Source: Aurantimonas manganoxydans SI85-9A1 (GTDB lineage Bacteria; Pseudomonadota; Alphaproteobacteria; Rhizobiales; Rhizobiaceae). From it: a stretch of DNA of 64,000 nucleotides. Shown piece by piece: positions 7,556 to 15,715 of the stretch. The stretch spans positions 1,081,180 through 1,145,179 of the forward strand of contig NZ_CH672387.1 of NCBI RefSeq assembly GCF_000153465.1, given 5' to 3'. Every line of letters begins with the position of its first letter. Within the stretch, counting starts at the first letter, position 1. A model generated the notes under the pieces. The model saw only the letters and a program-made list of their open reading frames with translations. It was not told where the DNA came from and ran no database searches. A program made the position numbers and the translations under genes.

Positions 7556-9444
7556 GGCCGTGGTCGCTCAGGCCGGCGTTCCACCCGCTGGAGACGCCTG
7601 GTGGGTATGCGTCTCGCTTTGCCAGCGCGAACGGGCTGCCCACCATTCATTCCCTTGCCGGGTTCCTCGAGACACGGGCGTCGTTCATTTCCAGCGACCG
7701 GGATGGCGCACTCGAGCTTTTGGCCCGCGTGTCGGAGAGCCGTGCGGCGGATCTGAAGAAGAATGCCAGCAGGGCCATCGATCGGGCGAAGGAGGGCGCT
7801 TCGACGATCCGCGGCGAGGTTGTGTCGCGGCATCTGGTCCGGCGATCCTGGTGGGCCGGCTGCGCGGCGTGCATCGAGGAGGACCTGAAGAATGGCCCCG
7901 ACTGGCTGGAGCCGGTGGAACGGGCCTGGGAGAGGGTGACATGGCGGCTCCGGCCGATCACGGCCTGCGATCGTCATGGCCTTCGGCTTGTCGAGGCTCC
8001 GTATCCGAAGGGCGTCGCCTATAACGACTTCACCCGCGGGCTCGAGAAGCTTCTGGATCACGTTCTGGGAAGCGAGCGCATTCTGGCGCCGTTCTCGGAA
8101 CGCCAGCACTATCTTTCCGGTCGACTAACCGGCGCGGAGCATGCGCCCAACGACCTTCTCGATGACCTCGAATGGCATGCGGCGGCCAGGCTGGCGACGC
8201 TGGTCGGATATTCGGCGCTCTATCCCGGCCAGGTCCGCAGGAACGGTATTCTCGAGGCCGATATCGACAACACGATCGACGACCACGGCTTCGATATCCT
8301 CAAGGGTGGCCGGGCCGGATTCAGGACCTGGGTCGAAGAGATGATCGAAGATGCCCGTGTCAGTCGGGATCGCCGCTTCGGCCTTCAGTCCATCCTGGGG
8401 ATGCTTGGAGAGAGTCTGGACCGGACCGACGATTCGTTCTGGGAGCCGGTGAAGGACGAGATCTGCGCGGTGGCCTTCGCGAAGCTGCCGATGTCGACCA
8501 CCGGCCATTTCTTGCAGCGTCACCCGCCGAAGCGGATGGTCCATTCGATCGTCAGCGCCGCCCATGAGTACGACATTTCGGTAAAGAGCATGCGCCACTA
8601 CCTTCGCCGGGCGAACGTCATTGGCCCGGAGACGGACGGTCTCATGCCCGACAAGGTGACGTTTCCGGCAAAGGCTCTGCCGACACGAGCGCGGCTTCTG
8701 ACGGAGAGACTACGGCCGGGCAGGGGCGGCAGCCCAGGGAGAACACTGACGGTGACCGAGACCGCGGCAATCCTCGGCATCGGGGCAAATTACCTGACAG
8801 GCTGCGATTTCTTGCTGGCGGAGCGCCAGAACGGCCTGTGGCGCCAGTTCGACCGGAAGAAGGTGCTGGCGATGCGGGACGTCATGCTGGCCGGCGCTGT
8901 GTCGGTCGATGCCGCCGGTCCGGACGAATGCCGCATCGAAGAGATCGCCCGGCGCTGCCATGTCACGTTCGCGGCCCTCGTCGGATATCACGATGCCGGC
9001 AGGATCGCTTGGAAGGGCCGTCTGGTCGGATCGCAGTCCCTGGACGGTCTCCTGTTCCGGAAGGCCGAGATCGACCAGCTTCAGTCCGCCATGGAGGAGG
9101 GCGAGATCGCGCTGCGGATTGCGGCCGCACGCGTCGGATACGGCAAGGCGGTTCTCTGTCGGCTGGCCCAGGACGGCCACTTGCCAGCACGGCAGGTCAC
9201 CAATGGTCGGGGAGGACGGCTCGGCTGGGTCGCTCGCCAGGCCGACGTCGAGGCGTTGATGAGCCGGATCATGCGCTTTAGCGAGGTCGCCGAGGCGCTG
9301 TCGATGAAGAAGCATCAGGCGAAGAAGGCTCTGAAGCAGGCCGGCATCGAGCCGATCTTCGAGGATGCCAAGATCCGGACCATCCTGTTCTGGAGGCCTG
9401 AGATCGGCGAGTATGTCACCGGGCAATATCAACCGGATCGGTAA
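7552..9444 (+). CDS. tniQ: TniQ/TnsD-type target-selection protein
   Basis: A 630-residue protein with an N-terminal TniQ domain (about residues 1-160): it opens with a 'PHPLETPGGYASRFA'-type motif and has a zinc-finger region including 'CAACIEED' and 'ITACDRHGLRL'. The long C-terminal part (160-630) contains helix-turn-helix-like segments, such as 'RIEEIARRCHVTFAAL' near 465, and is TnsD-like in size, which suggests sequence-specific targeting of a chromosomal site. GTG start overlapping the tnsC stop. Pieces of a related tniQ lie decayed at 19,176-19,356, so elements of this family entered this locus more than once. Confidence 0.8.
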   Translation: MRPWSLRPAFHPLETPGGYASRFASANGLPTIHSLAGFLETRASFISSDRDGALELLARVSESRAADLKKNASRAIDRAKEGASTIRGEVVSRHLVRRSWWAGCAACIEEDLKNGPDWLEPVERAWERVTWRLRPITACDRHGLRLVEAPYPKGVAYNDFTRGLEKLLDHVLGSERILAPFSERQHYLSGRLTGAEHAPNDLLDDLEWHAAARLATLVGYSALYPGQVRRNGILEADIDNTIDDHGFDILKGGRAGFRTWVEEMIEDARVSRDRRFGLQSILGMLGESLDRTDDSFWEPVKDEICAVAFAKLPMSTTGHFLQRHPPKRMVHSIVSAAHEYDISVKSMRHYLRRANVIGPETDGLMPDKVTFPAKALPTRARLLTERLRPGRGGSPGRTLTVTETAAILGIGANYLTGCDFLLAERQNGLWRQFDRKKVLAMRDVMLAGAVSVDAAGPDECRIEEIARRCHVTFAALVGYHDAGRIAWKGRLVGSQSLDGLLFRKAEIDQLQSAMEEGEIALRIAAARVGYGKAVLCRLAQDGHLPARQVTNGRGGRLGWVARQADVEALMSRIMRFSEVAEALSMKKHQAKKALKQAGIEPIFEDAKIRTILFWRPEIGEYVTGQYQPDR

Positions 9445-9522
9445 TAGCAGAGGCCGAATCCGTTCTTATCAAAGAGATTGCTCATGACAAAGGGAAACCC
9501 AATTCCCCGATGACAGTACCGC

Positions 9523-9876
9523 TCACTCACATATTTCAGGATTTGCCCTACGGTGAAGAAGTACCATAACAGCGACGCGGCTCCTCTCAAGCTCACTGAA
9601 TTTATCTGCAAGCGTAAATCCCTCAGGTACTCCTCGATCTTTCTCTGCATAATACCATTGAGCGCTAAGCTTCTCTGACTTACAGCGTCCCTCTGCCGCC
9701 AGTGCGGTATCAAGAAGCCCGAAGCAATCTCCGGAGAACTCTACCGCTGCTTCCTCCATGCAGATGCCGTATATCTGTGGAGCTTTAAGCTCATCTGCGA
9801 TGGAGGAACCGCTCCACATTACAAAATTTGAAGCCGTGATTCCAAGAGCAATGATTATTTTGTGTTCTCGTCTCAC
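9523..9876 (-). CDS. Small secreted hypothetical protein
   Basis: A 117-residue protein from a GTG start with a short basic N-terminus ('MRREHK') and a hydrophobic stretch at about 7-25 that looks like a signal peptide. The mature part has five cysteines and ends 'ANPEICE'. I recognise no family. Base composition is clearly more AT-rich than the transposon genes just upstream, so this is a recent or separately acquired gene. It is convergent with tniQ. Confidence 0.5.
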   Translation of the reverse strand: MRREHKIIIALGITASNFVMWSGSSIADELKAPQIYGICMEEAAVEFSGDCFGLLDTALAAEGRCKSEKLSAQWYYAEKDRGVPEGFTLADKFSELERSRVAVMVLLHRRANPEICE

Positions 9877-10196
9877 AGTGCGATCCAGTCCAATCCGGGC
9901 AATACATGAGCCGATGTTGAACAGCTCTGATCGTCACGATATCAAAAAATATGATTCGCAAGCGACTTGCCGTAAACTGCAGGCTGGACGCATACGCTAC
10001 GCCTTCGACAGGCTGAAATGCCCTCGCGTGAGCGCAGTCCCAGGGTAGGATTTCTGCTCCGGAAGGTCGAGGTCAACCACATCCAGTTTCCTTAGTAAGG
10101 AGACCGCACGGTCAACCTCGGCCAAACGGGTCAACATAAGAAGCCGTTTCTAAGAAACGGCGATGCCGCAACCTTTTAAGACTGCAGCGACGCGTA
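9877..10196. other. Non-coding, AT-richer stretch
   Basis: 320 bases without a gene between two minus-strand genes. It holds the palindrome at 10,143-10,161 and, around 10,070-10,130, a pair of related inverted stretches built on GAGGTCAACC / GGTCAACCTC. The segment near 10,010-10,050 recalls the region beside IS605-type tnpB genes, and a TnpB-like C-terminal fragment lies nearby at 10,935, but I cannot prove that origin. Confidence 0.4.
10143..10161. repeat. 19-bp palindrome
   Basis: GCCGTTTCT and AGAAACGGC form 9-base arms around a single base. It lies 36 bases past the stop of the 218-residue gene (10,197) and could be that operon's terminator stem, without a clear U-tract, or an operator. 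Confidence 0.45.
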
Positions 10197-10853
10197 TCAG
10201 TCGTAGTAGCCAGACATATCGACTTCGCCCCCCAACTCAATTTCAGGCGCTGAAAACCCGAATCTCCCAGCAACGCAATCTAGATTCACGACAGCCTCAA
10301 ACTTAATCGATGTCCCTGTAAACGGCTTGTCTGGATCGTTTTCACCATCGAGAGTTCCGTTGATGATAAGCTGAACGCCGTCCTCGGACTTTCGGATCTC
10401 AACATCGTTGACGTCGATCCCCTCGAAGTACGCATTCGTGGTGGCCATCTCCCCAGCAAGCCCGTCCAAGATCTGTGAGCCATATTCTGGGATAATGTGA
10501 CTTTCGACGAGGTCGATTAGGTCGCTCTCGTCCCAGACCTTCCCGGTAAAATGCCCCTCAGAAACGAGGTGTTCGCAGAGACTGCGAACAATCCGTTCTA
10601 CATGCGGTGCGACAGCCGCCAAGCTTGGAATCTGGCTGATCCTCAATGCGATCATGGCATAGTCGGGAATGATGACATCAGCCTCTGGGAGGTTGACGAG
10701 CGCACACTTCTTTTCGGCACGCAGGCCGGCAGCCGTCGAATGGCCGCAAAACGCCGCGACGAACTCATGCGCATGTCCTGCGCTGAGCGGCCCAATTCCA
10801 GATGACGTGCAGAAAGCGCGGAGATGATCCACGCAGCTCTTGTGGATGTTCAT
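10197..10853 (-). CDS. Unknown 218-residue protein at the end of the defence-like operon
   Basis: The start is the ATG at 10,853 because AAAGAGAT lies upstream; an earlier in-frame start lacks one. The N-terminal half (about 1-110) is alpha-helical. The C-terminal half (about 120-215) alternates beta-type stretches and acidic turns ('GTLDGENDPDKPF'), resembling the beta-rich domain of some predicted pPIWI-associated nucleases, but I see no catalytic motif and assign no function. It lies 200 bases downstream of the membrane protein on the same strand, so it may be the last member of that operon or an independent gene. Confidence 0.6.
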   Translation of the reverse strand: MNIHKSCVDHLRAFCTSSGIGPLSAGHAHEFVAAFCGHSTAAGLRAEKKCALVNLPEADVIIPDYAMIALRISQIPSLAAVAPHVERIVRSLCEHLVSEGHFTGKVWDESDLIDLVESHIIPEYGSQILDGLAGEMATTNAYFEGIDVNDVEIRKSEDGVQLIINGTLDGENDPDKPFTGTSIKFEAVVNLDCVAGRFGFSAPEIELGGEVDMSGYYD

Positions 10854-10934
10854 GGCGATCTCTTTTCGCCGGCGTCGATATGGCAATCACAAGCGTTTCA
10901 CGATCACCATGCGCCGGCTGAAAGAGAGCCGTAG

Positions 10935-11057
10935 AATGTGAACATCGGGTATGTGCCGTCTTCAGGGTCGCTTGCAGCCCAGGCGCTCGGCTCCTGTACC
11001 CATATCCGCATTTCGGAGCGCGATCGTCAAGGCGCCATCAACATCCGTGACGACTAA
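10935..11057 (+). pseudogene. Possible decayed TnpB C-terminal fragment
   Basis: Reading the plus strand in the frame that ends at TAA 11,055-11,057 gives '...CTHIRISERDRQGAINIRDD', like the end of IS200/IS605 TnpB nucleases, where a zinc ribbon cysteine is followed by a RuvC-III 'DRDxNAAxNI' motif. There is a stop upstream at 10,932 and only one of the four cysteines remains, so this is at best a relic. It is short and the resemblance could be chance. Confidence 0.25.
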
Positions 11058-11371
11058 TCCGGGAAACGGATCGACATGATGACCAGCAACGCCGCCAGCA
11101 TCACCAACCCCACCAAGCCAGCGAGTGCGCAGATCGCGAAAATGGAGGCGAACTTCTCGGCGACTATTTCGAACACTGACAGACCGTGACCACTTGGCTG
11201 CATAACGGTGGATCCGACCATTCCGACCGGCAGCAGAATCCCCGCCATAAAGCAGGCGTAAGGCGTCGACCAGACGACGACCCGTTCGATTAAGCTGATC
11301 TCGTCCCCAGCCTCGTCGAGCACTCTGTAGCGGTAAGGCAGGTTCGATATGAAATTTATGATGCCGAGCAT
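11054..11371 (-). CDS. Small two-helix membrane protein
   Basis: A 105-residue protein with GGAGA before the ATG. Hydrophobic segments at about residues 33-55 and 70-100 should both span the membrane; the N-terminus carries a short 'NLPYRYRVLDEAGDEISL' segment. It follows the MBL-fold gene by 22 bases on the same strand and is probably in the defence-like operon. A small membrane protein beside a phospholipase effector could help membrane attack or regulation, but that is inference. Confidence 0.6.
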   Translation of the reverse strand: MLGIINFISNLPYRYRVLDEAGDEISLIERVVVWSTPYACFMAGILLPVGMVGSTVMQPSGHGLSVFEIVAEKFASIFAICALAGLVGLVMLAALLVIMSIRFPD

Positions 11372-11393
11372 TCGTGTCTCCCTTTGTGAATTG

Positions 11394-12305
11394 CTAGCCA
11401 GATCTCGCCGTCAGGAATCGCCGCAGATCGACATCGATCACACCCGGTAGCCGGCGGAATTGGGCCGACTTGGTCGTGAGGCTGTAGCTTCCGTCTTCGT
11501 CAGCTATGATTCGCATGCTCCCGTCACGACGGGTGGTGAAAACATGACGGCGATCAGGCGGCAGCCCGAAGGGCTGAAGAGCTTGAATCCCAGGAACTCT
11601 GGAGCGGTACCAATCATCCGCGCTCTCCTGAGTGCCGTGTTGGATTGCCGAGTCCGAGAAAACGACCGCGTCGGGCGCCATGATCCTCATCGCCTCGTCG
11701 CTCTGCCCGTTCTCTCGACCATGATGCGAGGCGATCAGGATGCTCGAGTTGCTCAGTTCCGCTGCGATGTCCGGATTTGCCAGAAGGTTCCTCCAGCCGG
11801 CGGTTTCGAGGTCGCCCCCAAAAACGATGCGGAATCGGCCGTGGGTGAAGATATTCAACAAGCTGAGATTGTTCGTGCTGGTGGGGAAAACGGCAGGATT
11901 GTTCCAGCCGACATACCAGCGGAGGAAAATAGGCCAGCTACGATAGAGATCGCGATGGGTCCATGTGCCTGGTTGCAGGTGCACAAGCATCTGATTGAAA
12001 GCCGTGATCCCGCGGCCCATCCCACCGTTTCTGAACTTGATGGCTTGAAGCGTGCGAGAATCCACCGATGGATTCGCGATGATCAGTCCGGGCTCGACAA
12101 CGCTAGCCATGTTGTCGAAGTCGGCAACATGGTCTTCATCGAGATTGCTGATTGCGAGTGCGCCGATGGAATTCCATGGGTAATGGTCCGACGGTGACCA
12201 TCTTTCGTTCCTCCCGCAATCAATCATGACCCGGTAGCCGTCGGCGCAGGTGATGACAGCGCATGCGCCATGGCCGACATCGTGGATATCGATTTGAATT
12301 GTCAT
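11394..12305 (-). CDS. MBL-fold (ComEC/Rec2-like) hydrolase of the E1-E2-JAB operon
   Basis: A 303-residue metallo-beta-lactamase-fold protein. The metal motif appears as 'SNLDEDHVADFDNM' (about residues 53-66), followed by 'FGGDLET' and 'ASHHGREN' (about 165 and 190), the order seen in ComEC-like MBL proteins. 'LDEDH' stands where HxHxDH is usual, which is common in this subgroup. The ATG at 12,305 shares TGATG with the patatin stop. The protein ends in a basic tail '...RRFLTARSG'; ending in Gly like the other MBL-fold protein of this operon, it is a candidate for conjugation by the E1/E2 enzyme. Its substrate is unknown; nucleic acid or cyclic nucleotide are both possible. Confidence 0.8.
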   Translation of the reverse strand: MTIQIDIHDVGHGACAVITCADGYRVMIDCGRNERWSPSDHYPWNSIGALAISNLDEDHVADFDNMASVVEPGLIIANPSVDSRTLQAIKFRNGGMGRGITAFNQMLVHLQPGTWTHRDLYRSWPIFLRWYVGWNNPAVFPTSTNNLSLLNIFTHGRFRIVFGGDLETAGWRNLLANPDIAAELSNSSILIASHHGRENGQSDEAMRIMAPDAVVFSDSAIQHGTQESADDWYRSRVPGIQALQPFGLPPDRRHVFTTRRDGSMRIIADEDGSYSLTTKSAQFRRLPGVIDVDLRRFLTARSG

Positions 12306-13480
12306 CAAGTCTCCCCGCCGTTTTGCCCAGGCCGCCGCACTGCTCTCGATTTCAGGTATGGGTTTGTCGAATGGGTGCCTATTGTCAGATGCACCGCCTC
12401 GGACCCATGGCGCGCTATGCGATCGAAGTCGTCAGTCTCGATCTGCGTCAGCGTCGTGGGATAGGTGAGGCACAAGTCGCAGGCAGCGTCGGTGAGGTAG
12501 TCATCCGTCTCGGGCGATCTGAGGCCGAATTTGCGCGCCGGGACGCCGATCCGGAGTAGATAGCCCTCGATTTCGTTGCTTTCGATGGACTTCATCAGCA
12601 CGCGAGAGCGCAGCGCACGGATCTGGTCGCTCGCAATGTCAAAGAGGCGGGGCGAGGCCAACCGTCCCGCGAGCAGCGACTTGGCAACCGTTTCCGGCTC
12701 ACCGAGAGGCCCGGACGCGTCACTGCAGATCAAAGCATCACAGTTTTGCAGTCCTTCGACGGGCTTATAGAGGGCTTCGAGAGCCATGTTTTCGTAGGCG
12801 CCGCCGTCCCATAAATGGACTTTTCGATATCTTGGCTTGACCTTCTGGATGGGCTCTTTCGTCGCCGGATCCGTCTGCCACCATCCCTGCGGGGAAATCG
12901 TCAGTGGCATTGCGCCAATCACGTACGGCACGGCCGCAGAAGCGGCGATAGCGTCGGCGACCGTCACATCCGGGGAATAACGACGACCAAACTGCCAGTC
13001 GCCCATCGCTTCCTGGCTGAACCGCCAGTTCTTGCCCGTCTCGATACAGGTCGTATTGATGTGCCAGAGAGGCGACTTCGGCAGATCTGAGATCTTCATC
13101 CGAATCCGCCAGCGTTGGTGGAGCAGGCGCGAGAGAATCCCAGCTCTTCCGGAAACGAGGTGGACATTCTCGCGCAGAACACCTCTGACACCCAAAGCCT
13201 TGAGGCTGAACAGGTCTGTCGTCGTCAGCATCTCCCTGATCGAAGGATAGACCTTACCCAGGAAATCGGCGGATGAGGGCCATCGCCCGCCCGCATGCGC
13301 GAAAATCGCGCCGCTCACGAGACTCCCTCCAGACACCGTCGATATCTGAGTCACGTCTTCCAGGAGATCGCCTTCGGCTAGCTGCCGAAGAACCCCGAGA
13401 TGGAAGACGGCGGCACGGATACCACCGCCTGAAAGGGCAAGACCGATCCTCGGTGAGACGCTCCTCGTCGCATCATCCAT
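12305..13480 (-). CDS. Patatin-like phospholipase effector (CapV-like)
   Basis: A 391-residue patatin-fold lipase. The oxyanion motif 'SGGGIRAAVFHLG' is near residue 18, the nucleophile serine is in 'STVSGGSLVSG' (about 55) and the catalytic aspartate in 'LWDGGAYEN' (about 222). The start at 13,480 overlaps the end of the E2-E1-JAB gene by 8 bases (ATGGATGA); the longer frame from 13,522 would overlap much more and has no ribosome binding site. Patatin effectors such as CapV degrade membrane phospholipids to kill infected cells in CBASS immunity. Here it sits with ubiquitin-like conjugation enzymes as in type II CBASS, but no cGAS-like cyclase is in the operon, so the activating signal is unknown. 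Confidence 0.9.
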   Translation of the reverse strand: MDDATRSVSPRIGLALSGGGIRAAVFHLGVLRQLAEGDLLEDVTQISTVSGGSLVSGAIFAHAGGRWPSSADFLGKVYPSIREMLTTTDLFSLKALGVRGVLRENVHLVSGRAGILSRLLHQRWRIRMKISDLPKSPLWHINTTCIETGKNWRFSQEAMGDWQFGRRYSPDVTVADAIAASAAVPYVIGAMPLTISPQGWWQTDPATKEPIQKVKPRYRKVHLWDGGAYENMALEALYKPVEGLQNCDALICSDASGPLGEPETVAKSLLAGRLASPRLFDIASDQIRALRSRVLMKSIESNEIEGYLLRIGVPARKFGLRSPETDDYLTDAACDLCLTYPTTLTQIETDDFDRIARHGSEAVHLTIGTHSTNPYLKSRAVRRPGQNGGET

Positions 13481-15713
13481 GATGAGCTTCTCGAATGAGG
13501 AAGCCGATATCAGTCTCGCCAATAATCAGGGAGACGGCAGGCAGGCCGTCGATCTCCAGAGCGACCGACAAATCCTCGATCTGCTTCATGTCCACCGAAC
13601 TCGGCGCTGCCGAGTGCCCGGCCGGGTGCGAGTGCCACTCGCCGATGTATCGGACCTGACCCCCGGAGCGAGTCTGGGCGTCGTCAATCCGCCGACGAAG
13701 ACCTCGCTTCCCTCGCTCGAAACTGGTCGGCGTTCCCACGCTGTCTTTCGGCGCTGGTAGCGCATGTACGACCGAAATGATGCGCGCCTCGTAATCGATC
13801 ATGCCCATCAGCGAACCGCCGGTCTCGTTCGGCAATGCGATCTTCCGTTCTCCGACGAGTTCATCGAGCAGGGAGTGAACGAACAAGACGGTCCAGTCTG
13901 CGGCTTCTGCGCGAACGGTCGCGACAGGAACTGGGAGGCAGTCGATCGCGCCGTCGTCCCGCATCGTCCAGATTTTCAAAGCGGGGTCTTCGGCGGTCGA
14001 GGCTTCCGGCACAGACCCTGCGATCAAGCCACTCAGCACGGCGACGGAGGATGTCGGAATACGATTGGTCAGGGCACGGCATGCGCCGGTAAAGCGCATC
14101 TGCTGTCCGGACTGGTGGTGGTCGTGCAGACTCGGATTGGTCAGCACTTCCCGCAGATACACGGCCTCGACATCCCTGAGTGTCACCTTCCTGTCCGCAG
14201 ATTCACACATCAGAACTGCCGATCGTCCCGCCGGCGTGAAGAAGGTACTGAGAACCCGCGGCGTGCTAGGGCGGTCCACGAGCCAGCGCGAAACCGTCAC
14301 GGAGGCGGAGGCGTCAACGATCAGGTCCGCACTGTCCAGCGCCCCGGCCGCCTTTCCGTCAGGTCCGCCCCGAAGAACGTTCTCGTGGATTGGGATGAGA
14401 TCGGCATCGCCACGGATCGAATGAAGACGGCTGGCAAGTCGGCTGACTTTGGAGCGGCCGAGATCGTCAGCAATCAGGGTGTGCCTGCTGACGTTGTGCG
14501 GGAGAAAGAAATCGTCGTCGATGATCGTCCACTGGAACTGTCCCTCGCGGACAAGCATCTCGGCGAGGCTGGAGCCAAGCGATCCGGCTCCGATCATGGC
14601 GACGCGGCGGGTAACCGTCACCTCTCGCCCCGACATGATCGTGGCTCTCGCCGCATTCAGCTGAAGGTGAACGGGAGCCACCGAGACTCCGATCGTCTCC
14701 AGTCCCGCCGCCTGCGGTTTCGCCGTGAAGAGACGCACATACTGCACTTCGCCCGCTTGATCGCTGTCATTGGCCGCCAGAATTCCAAGCGCCTGGCCAA
14801 TTTCACCACCACTGCTGCCACACAAGAAGGCCGAGAGGTTTGTGCTGCCAACCTCCCCCGTACGGGGGTGGATCTGGGGCATATGCAGAAGAATACAGAA
14901 GCTCCAGGCCTTGTCCCTGTCTTCTCGAGCAAGGGCCAACCAATCCTCCACGGCCGACTGGAGTGCGGGCAGGAGGTCCAGATCTCGTTCTTTGAGCATT
15001 TCGACGAGCCGGCGCAGGTTCTGCGGCGCTCGTCTGATCCTCGACATCTTGTCGGGCCTGACCTCGGCATAGACAACCTGCAGGCCGGCCGTAGACACCG
15101 ATGCGTCGCGTTCCCGATCGAATGGCACCACGATCAGATATTTGCGGCTGTCATCGGTCGTCCAGACATCCAGTCGTCCCCCGTCAGCCATTGCTTGCTC
15201 GGCCTGCGATGTCACGATCACTTCGTGAGCGCTGTCATAGAGAAACACCGGATCGTAAGGCTGATCGGTGCCGTGCAGTTCTCCCTGACAAGCCTTGTCG
15301 AACCAGATGACAATACGTCCCATGAGTTCTGATGGGGTGTAATTGGCCCGGGCATCCTGCCACGGACGATCATCGATGCAGAGCGCGCTCGGCTCGCCTT
15401 CAGGCATCAGGTTCTGATGGGGCGTGTCGGGGAAATCCTCCCGGGCAACGAAGACCCATGGCGCGCCCTCGTTGTCAGGGAAAAAGGCGACCGATATCGT
15501 CTCGGTTGGAAGGATCGGGTAAACGGGACGCTGCGGGACGCCGATCTTCAAATCGAGAGAGACAATCTCGCGACCTGACTTCGCATAGCGCCGACATTCC
15601 CGCAGCTGAGCGAAGTCGGCGCAACTTTCCTCGACGTACTTTGCGAACGCGATCGCCAATGGTGCCTTAAGCGACGTGCGGTCGACCTCTTCACTGCTCT
15701 TTGGGCGCCACAT
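13473..15713 (-). CDS. E2-E1-JAB fusion (Cap2/Cap3-like conjugation enzyme)
   Basis: A 746-residue three-domain protein. Residues 60-170 are an E2-like (UBC) domain with the likely active cysteine in 'SALCIDDRPW' (about 112). Residues 365-560 are an E1 ThiF-type adenylation domain with 'MIGAGSLGSSLAEML' (about 370) and 'IDDDFFLPHNVSRH'; the E1 thiolating cysteine may be the one in 'FTGACRALTN'. Residues 600-740 are a JAB/JAMM metalloprotease: 'ETGGSLMG' supplies the glutamate and 'EWHSHPAGHSAAPSSVD' the HxHx(n)SxxD zinc site. Cap2 (E1-E2) and Cap3 (JAB) in CBASS conjugate and release the cyclase C-terminus; here all three activities are in one chain. It starts 2 bases after the upstream MBL stop and overlaps the patatin gene. 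No ubiquitin-like protein gene is visible nearby. Confidence 0.9.
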   Translation of the reverse strand: MWRPKSSEEVDRTSLKAPLAIAFAKYVEESCADFAQLRECRRYAKSGREIVSLDLKIGVPQRPVYPILPTETISVAFFPDNEGAPWVFVAREDFPDTPHQNLMPEGEPSALCIDDRPWQDARANYTPSELMGRIVIWFDKACQGELHGTDQPYDPVFLYDSAHEVIVTSQAEQAMADGGRLDVWTTDDSRKYLIVVPFDRERDASVSTAGLQVVYAEVRPDKMSRIRRAPQNLRRLVEMLKERDLDLLPALQSAVEDWLALAREDRDKAWSFCILLHMPQIHPRTGEVGSTNLSAFLCGSSGGEIGQALGILAANDSDQAGEVQYVRLFTAKPQAAGLETIGVSVAPVHLQLNAARATIMSGREVTVTRRVAMIGAGSLGSSLAEMLVREGQFQWTIIDDDFFLPHNVSRHTLIADDLGRSKVSRLASRLHSIRGDADLIPIHENVLRGGPDGKAAGALDSADLIVDASASVTVSRWLVDRPSTPRVLSTFFTPAGRSAVLMCESADRKVTLRDVEAVYLREVLTNPSLHDHHQSGQQMRFTGACRALTNRIPTSSVAVLSGLIAGSVPEASTAEDPALKIWTMRDDGAIDCLPVPVATVRAEAADWTVLFVHSLLDELVGERKIALPNETGGSLMGMIDYEARIISVVHALPAPKDSVGTPTSFERGKRGLRRRIDDAQTRSGGQVRYIGEWHSHPAGHSAAPSSVDMKQIEDLSVALEIDGLPAVSLIIGETDIGFLIREAHHG

Positions 15714-15715
15714 AT

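Noticed and set aside
13764-15332. 522-codon plus-strand ORF opposite the E2-E1-JAB gene
   Set aside because: Antisense shadow; the minus strand carries three recognisable catalytic domains in one frame.
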